DNA of 64,000 bases, taken from Pseudomonas azotoformans. GTDB taxonomy: Bacteria; Pseudomonadota; Gammaproteobacteria; Pseudomonadales; Pseudomonadaceae. The notes below the pieces were generated by a model. That model saw only the letters and a list, made by a program, of their open reading frames with translations. It was not told the DNA's origin and searched no databases. The DNA lies in the NCBI RefSeq assembly GCF_001579805.1, contig NZ_CP014546.1, positions 6,138,001-6,202,000 of the forward strand. Reading direction: 5' to 3'. Below are positions 35,842 through 44,033 of this stretch, piece by piece. The position numbers and the translations under genes were made by a program. Position 1 is the first letter of the stretch; every line of letters starts with the position of its first letter.

Positions 35842-36372
35842 TCAGACGTGAACGGCGATCTTCAGCGCTTCCAGGGACGGCTCGCCCTTGATGCCCACCT
35901 CGGCGCACAGTTCCAGCACACGCGGCAAGTCGTTGCCATAGACCAGCACGGCCTGGATCTCGTCATCCAGCAGTTGGCTGAAGTTAAGCAGCACATAGCC
36001 ACCATCTTCCGGGCTCAGGGCACTCATCTGGATCTGGATGCGGTTCAGTGCCGTGAGGTCCTCAGTCTTCGCCAGCTGCTTGGGCTTGAGGTTGAACGCC
36101 ACGCCAGGACCGAACGAGGCGACGATTTGCGCGAACAGATCGCCATAGGTGTCGGCCTGGAACAGCACGGTCTCCGGCAGGCTGCCGACGACGACCCACT
36201 CGCCCAACGGAATCGGGAAGCTGTCGTCGTAGTTGATATCCGGGTTGGCCGCCAGAAACGCCGCAGGGTCCGCGTAGGCCTGGGTCGCTTCATCGGCAAT
36301 GCGCGCCACGTCGTCCTCGCTCATGACACCCGCGCTGATTTTGCTGATGAGTTCGACGAGGGCGGTTTTCAT
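35842..36372 (-). CDS. Protein of unknown function (176 aa)
   Basis: An acidic soluble protein without signal peptide or membrane segment, starting MKTALVELISKISAGVMSED. I do not recognise a family. It is about 40 bp downstream of the ankyrin gene on the same strand and may be co-transcribed with it. The pattern of alternating helices and strands (FPIPLGEWVVVGSLPETVLF, then GGYVLLNFSQLLDDEIQAVL) suggests a single globular domain. Codon use is like its neighbours, so it is a real gene. Confidence 0.8.
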   Translation of the reverse strand: MKTALVELISKISAGVMSEDDVARIADEATQAYADPAAFLAANPDINYDDSFPIPLGEWVVVGSLPETVLFQADTYGDLFAQIVASFGPGVAFNLKPKQLAKTEDLTALNRIQIQMSALSPEDGGYVLLNFSQLLDDEIQAVLVYGNDLPRVLELCAEVGIKGEPSLEALKIAVHV

Positions 36373-36413
36373 GGGTGTGGTCCTGTGGCGGGCGGTTTTC
36401 GAGGGCGCGTAGC

Positions 36414-36929
36414 CTACACCAGTTTTTGCAACTTCGCCGCCGTATCCACTGCACCCATGGTGTGTGCCGCCGCCAACGCGGTTGCGCCTTGGGCGTCAGC
36501 GGCCTTGGGATCGGCGCCCTGGCCGAGCAGATAGTCGAGCATTTCCACGCGGTTGAACATCGCGGCCATCATCAGTGCCGTACGGCCATCGGAGGACGAC
36601 GCGTCCACTGGCACACCGCCTTCGATCAGTGCCTTGACCACCTCCAGGTTGCCTTTGAACGCCGCGCCAGCCATTGGCAGCTGGTTCTTGTCGTTGGCAA
36701 TCAGCGGGTCAGCCTTGAACTCCAGCAACACTTTTACTGCCTCGACATGACCGTGGTAGGCCGCGAGCATCAGCAAGGTGTCGCCATTGTGATTACGAAA
36801 GTTGGCTGGCAAGCCCTTGGCCAGCAGCGCGGCAAGCATGGCGGCGTCGCCTTTGCGGGCGACGTCGAACACCTGTTCGGCAAATTCTGCGGCTTCGTCA
36901 TCGGTCATTTGTTTGGCTTGGTCTGACAT
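36414..36929 (-). CDS. Ankyrin-repeat protein (171 aa)
   Basis: Four to five ankyrin repeats cover almost the entire protein (NGDTLLMLAAYHGHVEAVKV, DGRTALMMAAMFNRVEMLDY and others). No signal peptide is seen. The start is ATG 36929 with AGGAG 6 bp upstream, not the longer frame from 36986. In pseudomonads small ankyrin proteins such as AnkB are linked to catalase genes and oxidative stress; no catalase is nearby here. It probably acts as a protein-binding partner. Confidence 0.9.
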   Translation of the reverse strand: MSDQAKQMTDDEAAEFAEQVFDVARKGDAAMLAALLAKGLPANFRNHNGDTLLMLAAYHGHVEAVKVLLEFKADPLIANDKNQLPMAGAAFKGNLEVVKALIEGGVPVDASSSDGRTALMMAAMFNRVEMLDYLLGQGADPKAADAQGATALAAAHTMGAVDTAAKLQKLV

Positions 36930-37038
36930 GTGGGGCTCCTTGTCTGGTCCTCTATATGGTGCCCAGTGTCGCGAGGGAGTTCCCACCTGTCATGGCTTTT
37001 TTGTCAAAAGCCTCCATAGGCATATTCAATAGCCCGGC

Positions 37039-38865
37039 CTAATAACGAAAGTGTCCGCCCTGGATCTGCGCCAATAGCTGTCCAGTGACCGGCACATAGC
37101 AGTCCGAACCTGGCAACCAGGCATAGACCGGATCATTGCCTGCCCTCTCCGGATCGAATGCCTCCTCCTTGAGTTTCACCTTTTGGTATTTGAACGTGCC
37201 GGTGGTCTCCATCTTGACCTTGATGCGCAGGAACAGCGGGACCGCGTAATGCGGCAACTGGCCGTGGGCGAATTGCAGCAACTCGCGCATATCCAACGAG
37301 GCCAGCGATTCGCTCGGGGTGATGGCAACCATCCCGGCGCGGCCGTTGGTGTTTTCGATTTCCACACCGTAGGCCACCACTTCAGCGATCTGCGGATGTT
37401 GCAGCAGCACGTTCTCCACCTCGGTGGTGGAGACGTTTTCACCCTTCCAGCGATAGGTGTCCCCCAGGCGGTCGACGAACTGCGCATGACCGAAGCCGAT
37501 GCTGCGCACCAGATCGCCGGTATTGAAGTAGCGGTCGCCTTTCTCGAATACGTCGGTGAGGATCACCTTGCGGTTCTTTTCCGGGTCGGTGTAGCCATCA
37601 TAGGGCGACTTTTCATCGATCCTGGCCAGCAGCAAACCTTGCCCGCCAGTCTTCACTTTGTGCATGAAGCCATCGCGGCCACGAATCGGCTCGCCGGTGT
37701 CGTGGGCGTAGTCCACCAACGCCCAGTGCTGCAGGCAAAAGCCGACGGTGTTGTCGAAGTTCAAGACGTTGGTGAAGCCGATGTTGCCGTCGCTGGCTGC
37801 ATACAACTCGCAGACATGCTCAACCCCATACCGCGCCTTGAACTGCGCCCACACGCCGGGACGCAGGCCATTGCCGACCATCTTGGTCACGCGGTGATCG
37901 CGGTCGTTGAGGTTGGCGGGTTGATCGAGCAGGTAACGGCACAATTCGCCGACATAACCGAGGGTGGTCGCCTTGAAGCGGCGAGCGTCATCCCAGAATT
38001 GGCTGGCGCTGAACTTGCGCCGGATGGCGAACCCTGACGCCCCGACAATCGCCGAGCCCCAGCACACGCAAAGGCCGGTGGCGTGGTAAAGCGGCAAGGT
38101 GCAATAGAGGACGTCGTCCGGGCCCATGTCCAGGGCGATGCTGCCGAAGCTGACGGCGGTCTTGGTCCAGCGGCCATGTTTCATGATGCCGGCCTTGGGC
38201 AAGCCGGTGGTACCAGAGGTGTAGATATAGAAGCAGGGATCGTTGAAGAAGATCTGCGCGCTGCTAACCGGGTTATCCACCGGGGCGTCGGCGCTGGCGG
38301 CCATCAGGTCGACATAACCCTCTGGCGTCACAACGGCCTGCGGCTCCGGGATAAACCAGGACCGTGCAGTGGGAATGTCCACTTGATCGCGTACGGCATC
38401 ATAGGCAGCCACCAATTCCGCGCCCACTACAATCGCCACCGGGCTCACCAGGTTCAGGCTGTGCACCAGCGCCGCTTGGGTCTGCGCCGTATTGAGCATG
38501 GCGCAGATGCCGCCCAGCTTGGCCACGGCCAGCACGTTCAGCAGCAACTCGGGACGGTTTTCGATAAACATCGCCACTACATCGCCCTTGCGGATGCCCT
38601 GGGCCTGCAAGTGGTGGGCGATACGGTTGGCGGATCGGTTGGCCTCGGTGTAGCTGAGCACGCGGTCGGCGTACAACAATGCGGCGCCATCCGGATTGCG
38701 CTGGGTGGCTTGCTCGAAGTGCCAGCCCAGGCCGCAGGGCTGCTGAGGGTCGGTAACGTTGGCGGCACGCATGCCGCGCACTACCCGTGGCAGGGCGCGA
38801 ACAATGGCGGGCACCTTACGCAGCATCATGCCCCAGGTAATCATGTCGTTTGGCGATTGGCTCAT
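37039..38865 (-). CDS. Long-chain acyl-CoA synthetase (FATP-like; 608 aa)
   Basis: ANL-superfamily ligase activating fatty acids to acyl-CoA via acyl-AMP. The AMP-binding P-loop is YIYTSGTTGLPKAG near 205-218. Also present are YAASDGNIGF, the adenylate motif YFNTGDLVRSIGFGHAQFVD, and YRWKGENVSTTEVEN. The C-terminal lysine region TTGTFKYQKVKLKEE is present as well. Length and order resemble the very-long-chain/FATP subgroup rather than FadD. The start is ATG 38865, since the earlier start at 39075 extends into the AT-rich promoter region. It reads left and is divergent from the DUF3509 gene. Confidence 0.93.
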   Translation of the reverse strand: MSQSPNDMITWGMMLRKVPAIVRALPRVVRGMRAANVTDPQQPCGLGWHFEQATQRNPDGAALLYADRVLSYTEANRSANRIAHHLQAQGIRKGDVVAMFIENRPELLLNVLAVAKLGGICAMLNTAQTQAALVHSLNLVSPVAIVVGAELVAAYDAVRDQVDIPTARSWFIPEPQAVVTPEGYVDLMAASADAPVDNPVSSAQIFFNDPCFYIYTSGTTGLPKAGIMKHGRWTKTAVSFGSIALDMGPDDVLYCTLPLYHATGLCVCWGSAIVGASGFAIRRKFSASQFWDDARRFKATTLGYVGELCRYLLDQPANLNDRDHRVTKMVGNGLRPGVWAQFKARYGVEHVCELYAASDGNIGFTNVLNFDNTVGFCLQHWALVDYAHDTGEPIRGRDGFMHKVKTGGQGLLLARIDEKSPYDGYTDPEKNRKVILTDVFEKGDRYFNTGDLVRSIGFGHAQFVDRLGDTYRWKGENVSTTEVENVLLQHPQIAEVVAYGVEIENTNGRAGMVAITPSESLASLDMRELLQFAHGQLPHYAVPLFLRIKVKMETTGTFKYQKVKLKEEAFDPERAGNDPVYAWLPGSDCYVPVTGQLLAQIQGGHFRY

Positions 38866-39217
38866 GGGAACATCCTTTTTCTTATTCTTCGTAAACCTTG
38901 CAGGAAAGTACGTCAGCCTCTCTTCGGCTGTACACGCAGGATTTGAAAAGTTTTGTATCCCGATGAACGACCGCCGAAAAAAGGAATTCAGCGACGCCAG
39001 GTCAGTCTGTAGGAGTAATGGCGGGCCCGTTCGACCCCGTCGGGCCACGCAAAATGCAGGATGCATGATGGCCATTCATGCAAATTGCACGAAATCGAAA
39101 ATTTGCATTTTTTATATCTTATTGATTTATAACGATATTTTATAAAACCAATAGCTGGCACAATCACTGCACCTATCACTCCATGCTTGCCAACTTGAGC
39201 CAACGGAGCTGATAGAC
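38866..39217. promoter_or_regulatory. Divergent promoter region with an imperfect palindrome
   Basis: This 352-bp gap separates the acyl-CoA synthetase from the DUF3509 gene and turns AT-rich from about 39080. At 39062-39082 lies TGCATGA-TGGCCAT-TCATGCA, with 7-bp inverted arms, a plausible regulator site. Nothing else was recognised. Confidence 0.4.
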
Positions 39218-39496
39218 ATGAGCCTGATCCAAGATAAATTCGCTTCAGTATTCTCCAACTACGACGTCACCACCCAGCCACGTCCCGACGGTGGCATCCT
39301 TTTGACCCTGCGTAATAGCGAAGGCAAGCAGGTCAAGCGTTCGATCTCGTACCAGCAGTTGCACACGGCCGACCAATTGACTTGGGTGATCAGCGCCATC
39401 CGCCGCGACTTGGCCGAACAAGCCAGCGACCTGCCACAGATTTCGATGCTGCAAAGCCAGAACCGCTTTGCCCTGCCGACTTACCATTCGGCTTAA
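39218..39496 (+). CDS. DUF3509 family protein (92 aa)
   Basis: A short soluble protein (MSLIQDKFASVFSNYDVTTQ, then GGILLTLRNSEGKQVKRSIS) belonging to DUF3509, a family largely restricted to Pseudomonas and of unknown function. The middle has a beta-hairpin followed by an amphipathic helix (DQLTWVISAIRRDLAEQAS). ATG 39218 is preceded by GGAG. Monocistronic, with a terminator directly downstream. Confidence 0.88.
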   Translation: MSLIQDKFASVFSNYDVTTQPRPDGGILLTLRNSEGKQVKRSISYQQLHTADQLTWVISAIRRDLAEQASDLPQISMLQSQNRFALPTYHSA

Positions 39497-39510
39497 GTAC
39501 CTGATAAAGA

Positions 39511-39546
39511 AAAGGGCCGCGACACACACGGGTGTCGCGGCCCTTT
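39511..39546. terminator. Bidirectional terminator after DUF3509
   Basis: A 15-bp perfect stem AAAGGGCCGCGACAC/GTGTCGCGGCCCTTT with a 6-base loop and A/T runs on both sides. It separates DUF3509 from the convergent LuxR-type gene. Confidence 0.92.
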
Positions 39547-39556
39547 TTTCATGCAT

Positions 39557-39826
39557 TCAGCAAAGCCCCTTGCGCGCCGCTTCATTCATTGCCTGGACGC
39601 GGTTACTGACTTCCAACTTGCCGTAGATATTGCGCAGGTGGAATTTCACCGTGGCTTCGGACGTGGCGCGTATCTGGCTGATCTCCCACACGGTCTTGCC
39701 TTCCGAGGCCCAACGCAGTATTTCCAGCTCCGTGCGCGTCAGGCTCTTGCCCGCCAGATTAATGCGCCGCCTGACAGCGTTGGGCACCGTATACGGTGCC
39801 AGAAACGATTCCCTTGGGCCTCTCAT
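39557..39826 (-). CDS. HTH-only LuxR/GerE-type regulator (89 aa)
   Basis: Only the LuxR C-terminal DNA-binding domain is present: LTRTELEILRWASEGKTVWE, ISQIRATSEATVKFHLRNIY, GKLEVSNRVQAMNEA. No receiver or autoinducer-binding domain precedes it. The about 25-residue N-terminal extension is basic. The family binds DNA as a dimer; such short forms (GerE-like) are usually controlled by expression level. Its 212-bp upstream gap is AT-rich and shows no clear operator. Confidence 0.9.
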   Translation of the reverse strand: MRGPRESFLAPYTVPNAVRRRINLAGKSLTRTELEILRWASEGKTVWEISQIRATSEATVKFHLRNIYGKLEVSNRVQAMNEAARKGLC

Positions 39827-40038
39827 TAGTTTCTCTCCTTTATTATTGGCTGACGCCCTATCACCCTTCGGATTCCTCCTATTGACGGATGATATAAACG
39901 CTATTGCCGAAGAGAGTTACATAAGGCGTGGGATTAAGGCGCACCCATGAGAATAAACAGCAAGCCCCTACATAAGCTTAAGTTTATTCCCACAATAACT
40001 TCCAACATGCGGGGGTTGAAGTTTCTGATAGCTCGCGA

Positions 40039-40569
40039 TTAATCATCCAATCCGGGAAAACGCCGGGCGATATCGTCACCGGTGAACTCGGGCACCCACC
40101 CTTTCTCGGTGTTGTATAAACGCAACGCCACGAAGTGCGGGTTCTCACCCATGTCGAACCAATGCATCACACCGGCCGGGATCACCAGCAGGTCGTTTTT
40201 CTCGCAACGTATGGCGTATACGTAATCGCCAATGTGCAGCGCGAACAGGCCCTGGCCGGCAAGGAAAAAACGCGCATCGTCTTCGCTGTAGCGGCGCTCA
40301 TCGAGAAACTGCCCACGTAATTCGGCGTTCTGCGCGGGGTCGCCGGCATCCCTCATCACCCCGGCTGCGCGGTAGCCGAGCTGATCAATTTGCGCCTGGC
40401 AGGCGGCAATCAACTCGCTATCGCTGGCGCCCTTTTCGACCGGGCCGGGCTGCCAGCGCTCAAAACGCACGCCCTGCTCTGCCAGGGTGGCGGCGATGTC
40501 GTCAAAATGGGTCAGGACCTTGTTCGGCGTATCCGGTGTAGCGACGGAGTAGACAGCGACATAACTCAT
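40039..40569 (-). CDS. Acireductone dioxygenase-like cupin lacking most metal ligands (176 aa)
   Basis: Similar over its full length to acireductone dioxygenase of the methionine salvage pathway: LHIGDYVYAIRCEKNDLLVIPAG, HWFDMGENPHFVALRLYN and EFTGDDIARRFPGL. In the enzyme the metal is held by HxHxxxE plus a later histidine (Klebsiella His96, His98, Glu102, His140). Here the first motif reads ERRYSEDDARFF, so the two histidines are R and Y and the glutamate is D; only the last histidine (MHWFDM) remains. A few residues before it are also missing (QIDQLGYRA). The ATG at 40569 overlaps the MFS stop (ATGA), so it is translationally coupled. Other methionine salvage genes (mtnB, mtnC) are absent here. 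It is probably inactive as a dioxygenase or has a new role. Confidence 0.85.
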   Translation of the reverse strand: MSYVAVYSVATPDTPNKVLTHFDDIAATLAEQGVRFERWQPGPVEKGASDSELIAACQAQIDQLGYRAAGVMRDAGDPAQNAELRGQFLDERRYSEDDARFFLAGQGLFALHIGDYVYAIRCEKNDLLVIPAGVMHWFDMGENPHFVALRLYNTEKGWVPEFTGDDIARRFPGLDD

Positions 40570-41726
40570 TGAAGGGTTCCTTGGTTCTGCTCTTGCAATC
40601 GAAAACCGATGATAACGGCGGCTGCCAGGGCGGCGACGCTGGCGATGCTGAAGGTCAGGGTCGGCCCCAACAGGTTCCAACTGTAGCCCGAATACAGGGC
40701 GCCCAATGCGCCACCGGTGCCGGCCAACGCGGCATACAGCGCCTGGCCCTGGCCTTGTTGCTTGTCGCCGAAACTGCGCTGCACAAAGGCAATCGCCGCC
40801 GCATGGAAACTGCCAAAGGTAGCGGCGTGCATCACCTGCGCCAGCAACAGCACCCAGAAAAACTCGGCAAATGAGCCCAGCAGCAGCCAGCGCAGCGCCG
40901 CCAGCAGGAAACTCGCCAGCAGCACCCGGCGTACCGAAAAGCGCGAAAGGATGCGGCTCATGGCCAGGAACATCAGCACCTCCGCCACCACGCCCAACGC
41001 CCACAACATCCCGATCACACCGCGGCTGTAGCCCAAATGTTCAAGGTGCAGGGTGAGAAAGGTGTAATACGGGCCATGGCTCATCTGCATCAGCGCCACG
41101 CAGGCATAAAACGCCAGAACGCCGGGGCTACGCAACTGTTTGAGGAAGCCCTCGCCCGCCAGGCGATTGCCGTGGCTGGCAGGTTGCGCATTCGGCACCC
41201 ACAGGCTGGCTCCGATGATGCCGGCCATGATCACCACGACCACCACCGGGTAGATGTCCAGGCTCAGCCAGTCGAATAGGCGACCCATGATCACAACGGT
41301 AAGGATGAAACCGATGGAACCCCACAGGCGGATCTGGCTGTAGCGCGAGGTTTGTTTTTGCAGGTGTGCCAGGGTGATGACTTCAAACTGCGGCAGTACC
41401 GCATGCCAGAAGAACGCATGCAGGGCCATGACCAGGGCCAGCCAGGCGTAGGTATGGCTGATGAAGATCAGCGAAAAACTCGCCAGGGTGCACACCGCGC
41501 CAAAACGTACGATGGCCAGGCGCCGGCCGGTGTAGTCACCCAGCCAGCCCCACAGGTTGGGCGCCACGCAGCGCATCAGCATAGGGATGGCCACCAGCTC
41601 GCCGATGCGCGCGCTGGAGAAGCCCAAGTGGTCGAAGTACAGCGCCAGGAAGGGTGCGGTTGCACCCAGGAGGGCGAAGTAGAAGAGGTAGAAGCTGGAG
41701 AGGCGCCAGTACGGAAGGGCTGTCAC
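40566..41726 (-). CDS. MFS transporter (386 aa)
   Basis: Twelve predicted helices in the inner membrane, of the HcaT/LacY-like MFS group (YWRLSSFYLFYFALLGATAP at the start; WLGDYTGRRLA as loop 2-3). It resembles 3-phenylpropionate-type permeases, but the substrate is unknown. It reads left, 10 bp after aroC, and overlaps the acireductone-dioxygenase-like gene by 4 bp. From memory, the P. aeruginosa equivalent locus has the methionine salvage genes next to this MFS gene, which fits the neighbour. Confidence 0.88.
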   Translation of the reverse strand: MTALPYWRLSSFYLFYFALLGATAPFLALYFDHLGFSSARIGELVAIPMLMRCVAPNLWGWLGDYTGRRLAIVRFGAVCTLASFSLIFISHTYAWLALVMALHAFFWHAVLPQFEVITLAHLQKQTSRYSQIRLWGSIGFILTVVIMGRLFDWLSLDIYPVVVVVIMAGIIGASLWVPNAQPASHGNRLAGEGFLKQLRSPGVLAFYACVALMQMSHGPYYTFLTLHLEHLGYSRGVIGMLWALGVVAEVLMFLAMSRILSRFSVRRVLLASFLLAALRWLLLGSFAEFFWVLLLAQVMHAATFGSFHAAAIAFVQRSFGDKQQGQGQALYAALAGTGGALGALYSGYSWNLLGPTLTFSIASVAALAAAVIIGFRLQEQNQGTLQ

Positions 41727-41736
41727 AGCCGAGCCG

Positions 41737-42828
41737 TCACAGCTGGCCCAGCACCGGCGTACTCACGCGAACATCGGCATTCTGGCCACGATTGCGCAGC
41801 AGGTGGTCCATCAACACGATGGCCATCATCGCTTCGGCAATCGGCGTGGCGCGGATGCCGACGCACGGGTCGTGGCGACCCTTGGTGATCACGTCCACCG
41901 GGTTGCCGTGCACATCAATCGAACGGCCCGGCGTGGTGATGCTCGACGTCGCCTTGAGCGCCAGGTGCGCCACAATCGGTTGACCCGAAGAAATACCACC
42001 GAGGATGCCGCCCGCGTTGTTACTGAGGAAACCTTCCGGGGTCAGCTCGTCGCGGTGCTCGGTGCCACGCTGGGACACACACGCAAAACCGGCACCGATT
42101 TCCACGCCTTTCACCGCGTTGATGCTCATCAGCGCATGGGCCAGTTCCGCGTCGAGGCGGTCGAAGATCGGTTCACCCAGGCCAGGTTTCACGCCCTCAG
42201 CGACCACAGTGATCTTGGCGCCAACGGAGTCCTGGTCGCGGCGCAACTGGTCCATATAGGCTTCCAGTTCCGGCACTTTGTCCGGGTCGGGGCTGAAGAA
42301 GGCGTTGTCTTCGACGCTGTCCCAGGTCTTGAACGGGATTTCAATCGGGCCCAGCTGGCTCATGTAGCCACGGATCACAATGCCTTGGGTCGCCAGGTAT
42401 TTCTTGGCGATGGCACCGGCCGCCACGCGCATCGCGGTTTCGCGCGCCGAGCTGCGGCCGCCGCCACGGTAGTCGCGCTCGCCGTATTTGTGGTGATAGG
42501 TGTAGTCGGCGTGGGCCGGGCGGAACAGGTCCTTGATCGCCGAGTAGTCCTTGGACTTCTGGTCAGTGTTGCGGATCAGCAGGCCGATGGCGCAACCGGT
42601 GGTGCGGCCTTCGAACACGCCGGAGAGGATCTCGACTTCATCGGGCTCCTGGCGCTGGGTGGTGTGGCGGCTGGTGCCGGGCTTGCGGCGGTCGAGGTCA
42701 CGCTGCAGGTCTTCCAGGGACAGCTCGAGGCCGGGCGGGCAGCCGTCGACAATGGCGACCAACGCCGGGCCATGGCTTTCGCCCGCGGTGGTGACAGTGA
42801 ACAGCTTGCCGAAGGTATTGCCGGACAT
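41737..42828 (-). CDS. aroC: Chorismate synthase (363 aa)
   Basis: Last step of the shikimate pathway, removing phosphate from EPSP to give chorismate with reduced FMN. Typical motifs are [20 protein letters not shown] at the start, [20 protein letters not shown] in the middle, and [13 protein letters not shown] near the end. Start ATG 42828. It is first in the leftward group aroC / MFS / dioxygenase-like protein. Essential in minimal medium. Confidence 0.98.
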   Translation of the reverse strand: MSGNTFGKLFTVTTAGESHGPALVAIVDGCPPGLELSLEDLQRDLDRRKPGTSRHTTQRQEPDEVEILSGVFEGRTTGCAIGLLIRNTDQKSKDYSAIKDLFRPAHADYTYHHKYGERDYRGGGRSSARETAMRVAAGAIAKKYLATQGIVIRGYMSQLGPIEIPFKTWDSVEDNAFFSPDPDKVPELEAYMDQLRRDQDSVGAKITVVAEGVKPGLGEPIFDRLDAELAHALMSINAVKGVEIGAGFACVSQRGTEHRDELTPEGFLSNNAGGILGGISSGQPIVAHLALKATSSITTPGRSIDVHGNPVDVITKGRHDPCVGIRATPIAEAMMAIVLMDHLLRNRGQNADVRVSTPVLGQL

Positions 42829-42971
42829 GCAGGGCGCTCCGTGAAATCAGTTGAATCAAGTCAACCGTAATAACTTAAGGCGGCCAGTATACGCAGGCTA
42901 ACCGAGTAGTTCATCCTCGAAACCTTAGCGGTAGACCTTGGTCCAACCGGCACCTTCCCAATGATGGCGCG

Positions 42972-43934
42972 ATGATGCTGCGAGTTCTGCTTTTGACCCT
43001 CACCCTGTTTTCCAGCCTGGGCTTCGCCGCCTCCCCCGTGGTGTTGCAACGGCCTATCAGCCTGGACACCGGCAGCGGCGAGCTGTTTGGCTCACTCTTG
43101 TTGCCCAAATCCGACAAACCCGTGCCGGTGGTGTTGATCATCGCCGGTTCCGGGCCCACCGACCGCAACGGCAACAGTGCCGACGGCGCGCGCAACGACA
43201 GCCTCAAGCGCCTGGCCTGGGTGCTGGCGCGGCATAACATCGCCAGCGTGCGCTACGACAAGCGCGGCGTGGCGGCCAGCCTGGCGGCCACCCCCGACGA
43301 ACGCAACCTGACCCTGGACGCCTACGTCGCCGACGCCGTGGCCTGGGGCAAACTGCTCAAGGCCGACAAACGCATGGGCCCGCTGATTGTGTTGGGCCAC
43401 AGCGAAGGTGCACTGGTGGCCGCCCTCGCCGCGCCGCAGCTGGACCCGGCAGGCGTGGTCTCGTTGTCCGGCAGCTCGCGCCCGGTGGATCAAGTGATCC
43501 GCCAACAGTTGGCCGATCACCTGCCCCCTGCCCTGCTGCTGCGCAGTAACCAAATCCTCGATCACCTCAAGGCCGGCCAAGTGGATGCGGATGTGCCTGG
43601 CCCGCTGGAAGGCATTTTCCGACCCAGTGTGCAGCCATATCTGATCAGCCTGTTTCGTGCCGATCCGTCGGCAGCCTTTGCCAAATTGAACATGCCGGCA
43701 CTGATCATCCAGGGCACCAACGATATCCAGGTCGGTGTGGGCGATGCCCAGCAACTTAAAAAGGCCAAGCCCGACGCGCAGCTTGTGCTGATTGAGGGCA
43801 TGAACCACGTGATGCGCATCGTGCCCAACGATGTGAAGCAGCAATTGGCCTCCTACAACGACCCGCAACTGCCCCTCGCCGCCGAGCTGGGCAACCGCCT
43901 GGTGCGCTTTATCGACGGACTTCAACCCCGTTAA
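42972..43934 (+). CDS. Secreted alpha/beta hydrolase (320 aa)
   Basis: A signal peptide (MMLRVLLLTLTLFSSLGFAA) directs it to the periplasm. The alpha/beta-hydrolase core shows the oxyanion segment VLIIAGSGPTDRNGNS, the nucleophile elbow GHSEGA near residue 142, and a late histidine in EGMNHVMR. It resembles serine aminopeptidase/acyl hydrolases of the peptidase S9/S33 kind; the substrate is unknown. No clear ribosome-binding site is visible, and ATG 42975 is an alternative start. It lies divergent from aroC. Confidence 0.88.
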   Translation: MMLRVLLLTLTLFSSLGFAASPVVLQRPISLDTGSGELFGSLLLPKSDKPVPVVLIIAGSGPTDRNGNSADGARNDSLKRLAWVLARHNIASVRYDKRGVAASLAATPDERNLTLDAYVADAVAWGKLLKADKRMGPLIVLGHSEGALVAALAAPQLDPAGVVSLSGSSRPVDQVIRQQLADHLPPALLLRSNQILDHLKAGQVDADVPGPLEGIFRPSVQPYLISLFRADPSAAFAKLNMPALIIQGTNDIQVGVGDAQQLKKAKPDAQLVLIEGMNHVMRIVPNDVKQQLASYNDPQLPLAAELGNRLVRFIDGLQPR

Positions 43935-43973
43935 GCGACAATTTGCCTCCAGTCCTGGGGAAAGCGGCCGATA

Positions 43974-44015
43974 AGCCCAGAGTCGACAGTAAAAAGACTG
44001 TCGACTCGCTGGGCT
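43974..44015. promoter_or_regulatory. Large bulged hairpin in the leader of the GNAT-like gene
   Basis: Inner arms AGTCGACAGT/ACTGTCGACT (10 bp) enclose a 6-base AAAAAG loop. They are extended by outer arms AGCCCAG/CTGGGCT (7 bp), separated by a two-base bulge CG on the right. It ends 18 bp before the ATG of the downstream gene. No T-run follows. It could terminate the hydrolase transcript, or control translation of the next gene. Confidence 0.55.
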
Positions 44016-44033
44016 TGGACAGGATCGCGCCGC

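Noticed and set aside
40570..41004. N-terminal extension of the acireductone-dioxygenase-like gene
   Set aside because: It lies out of frame over the MFS gene, and the family begins at MSYVAVY (40569).
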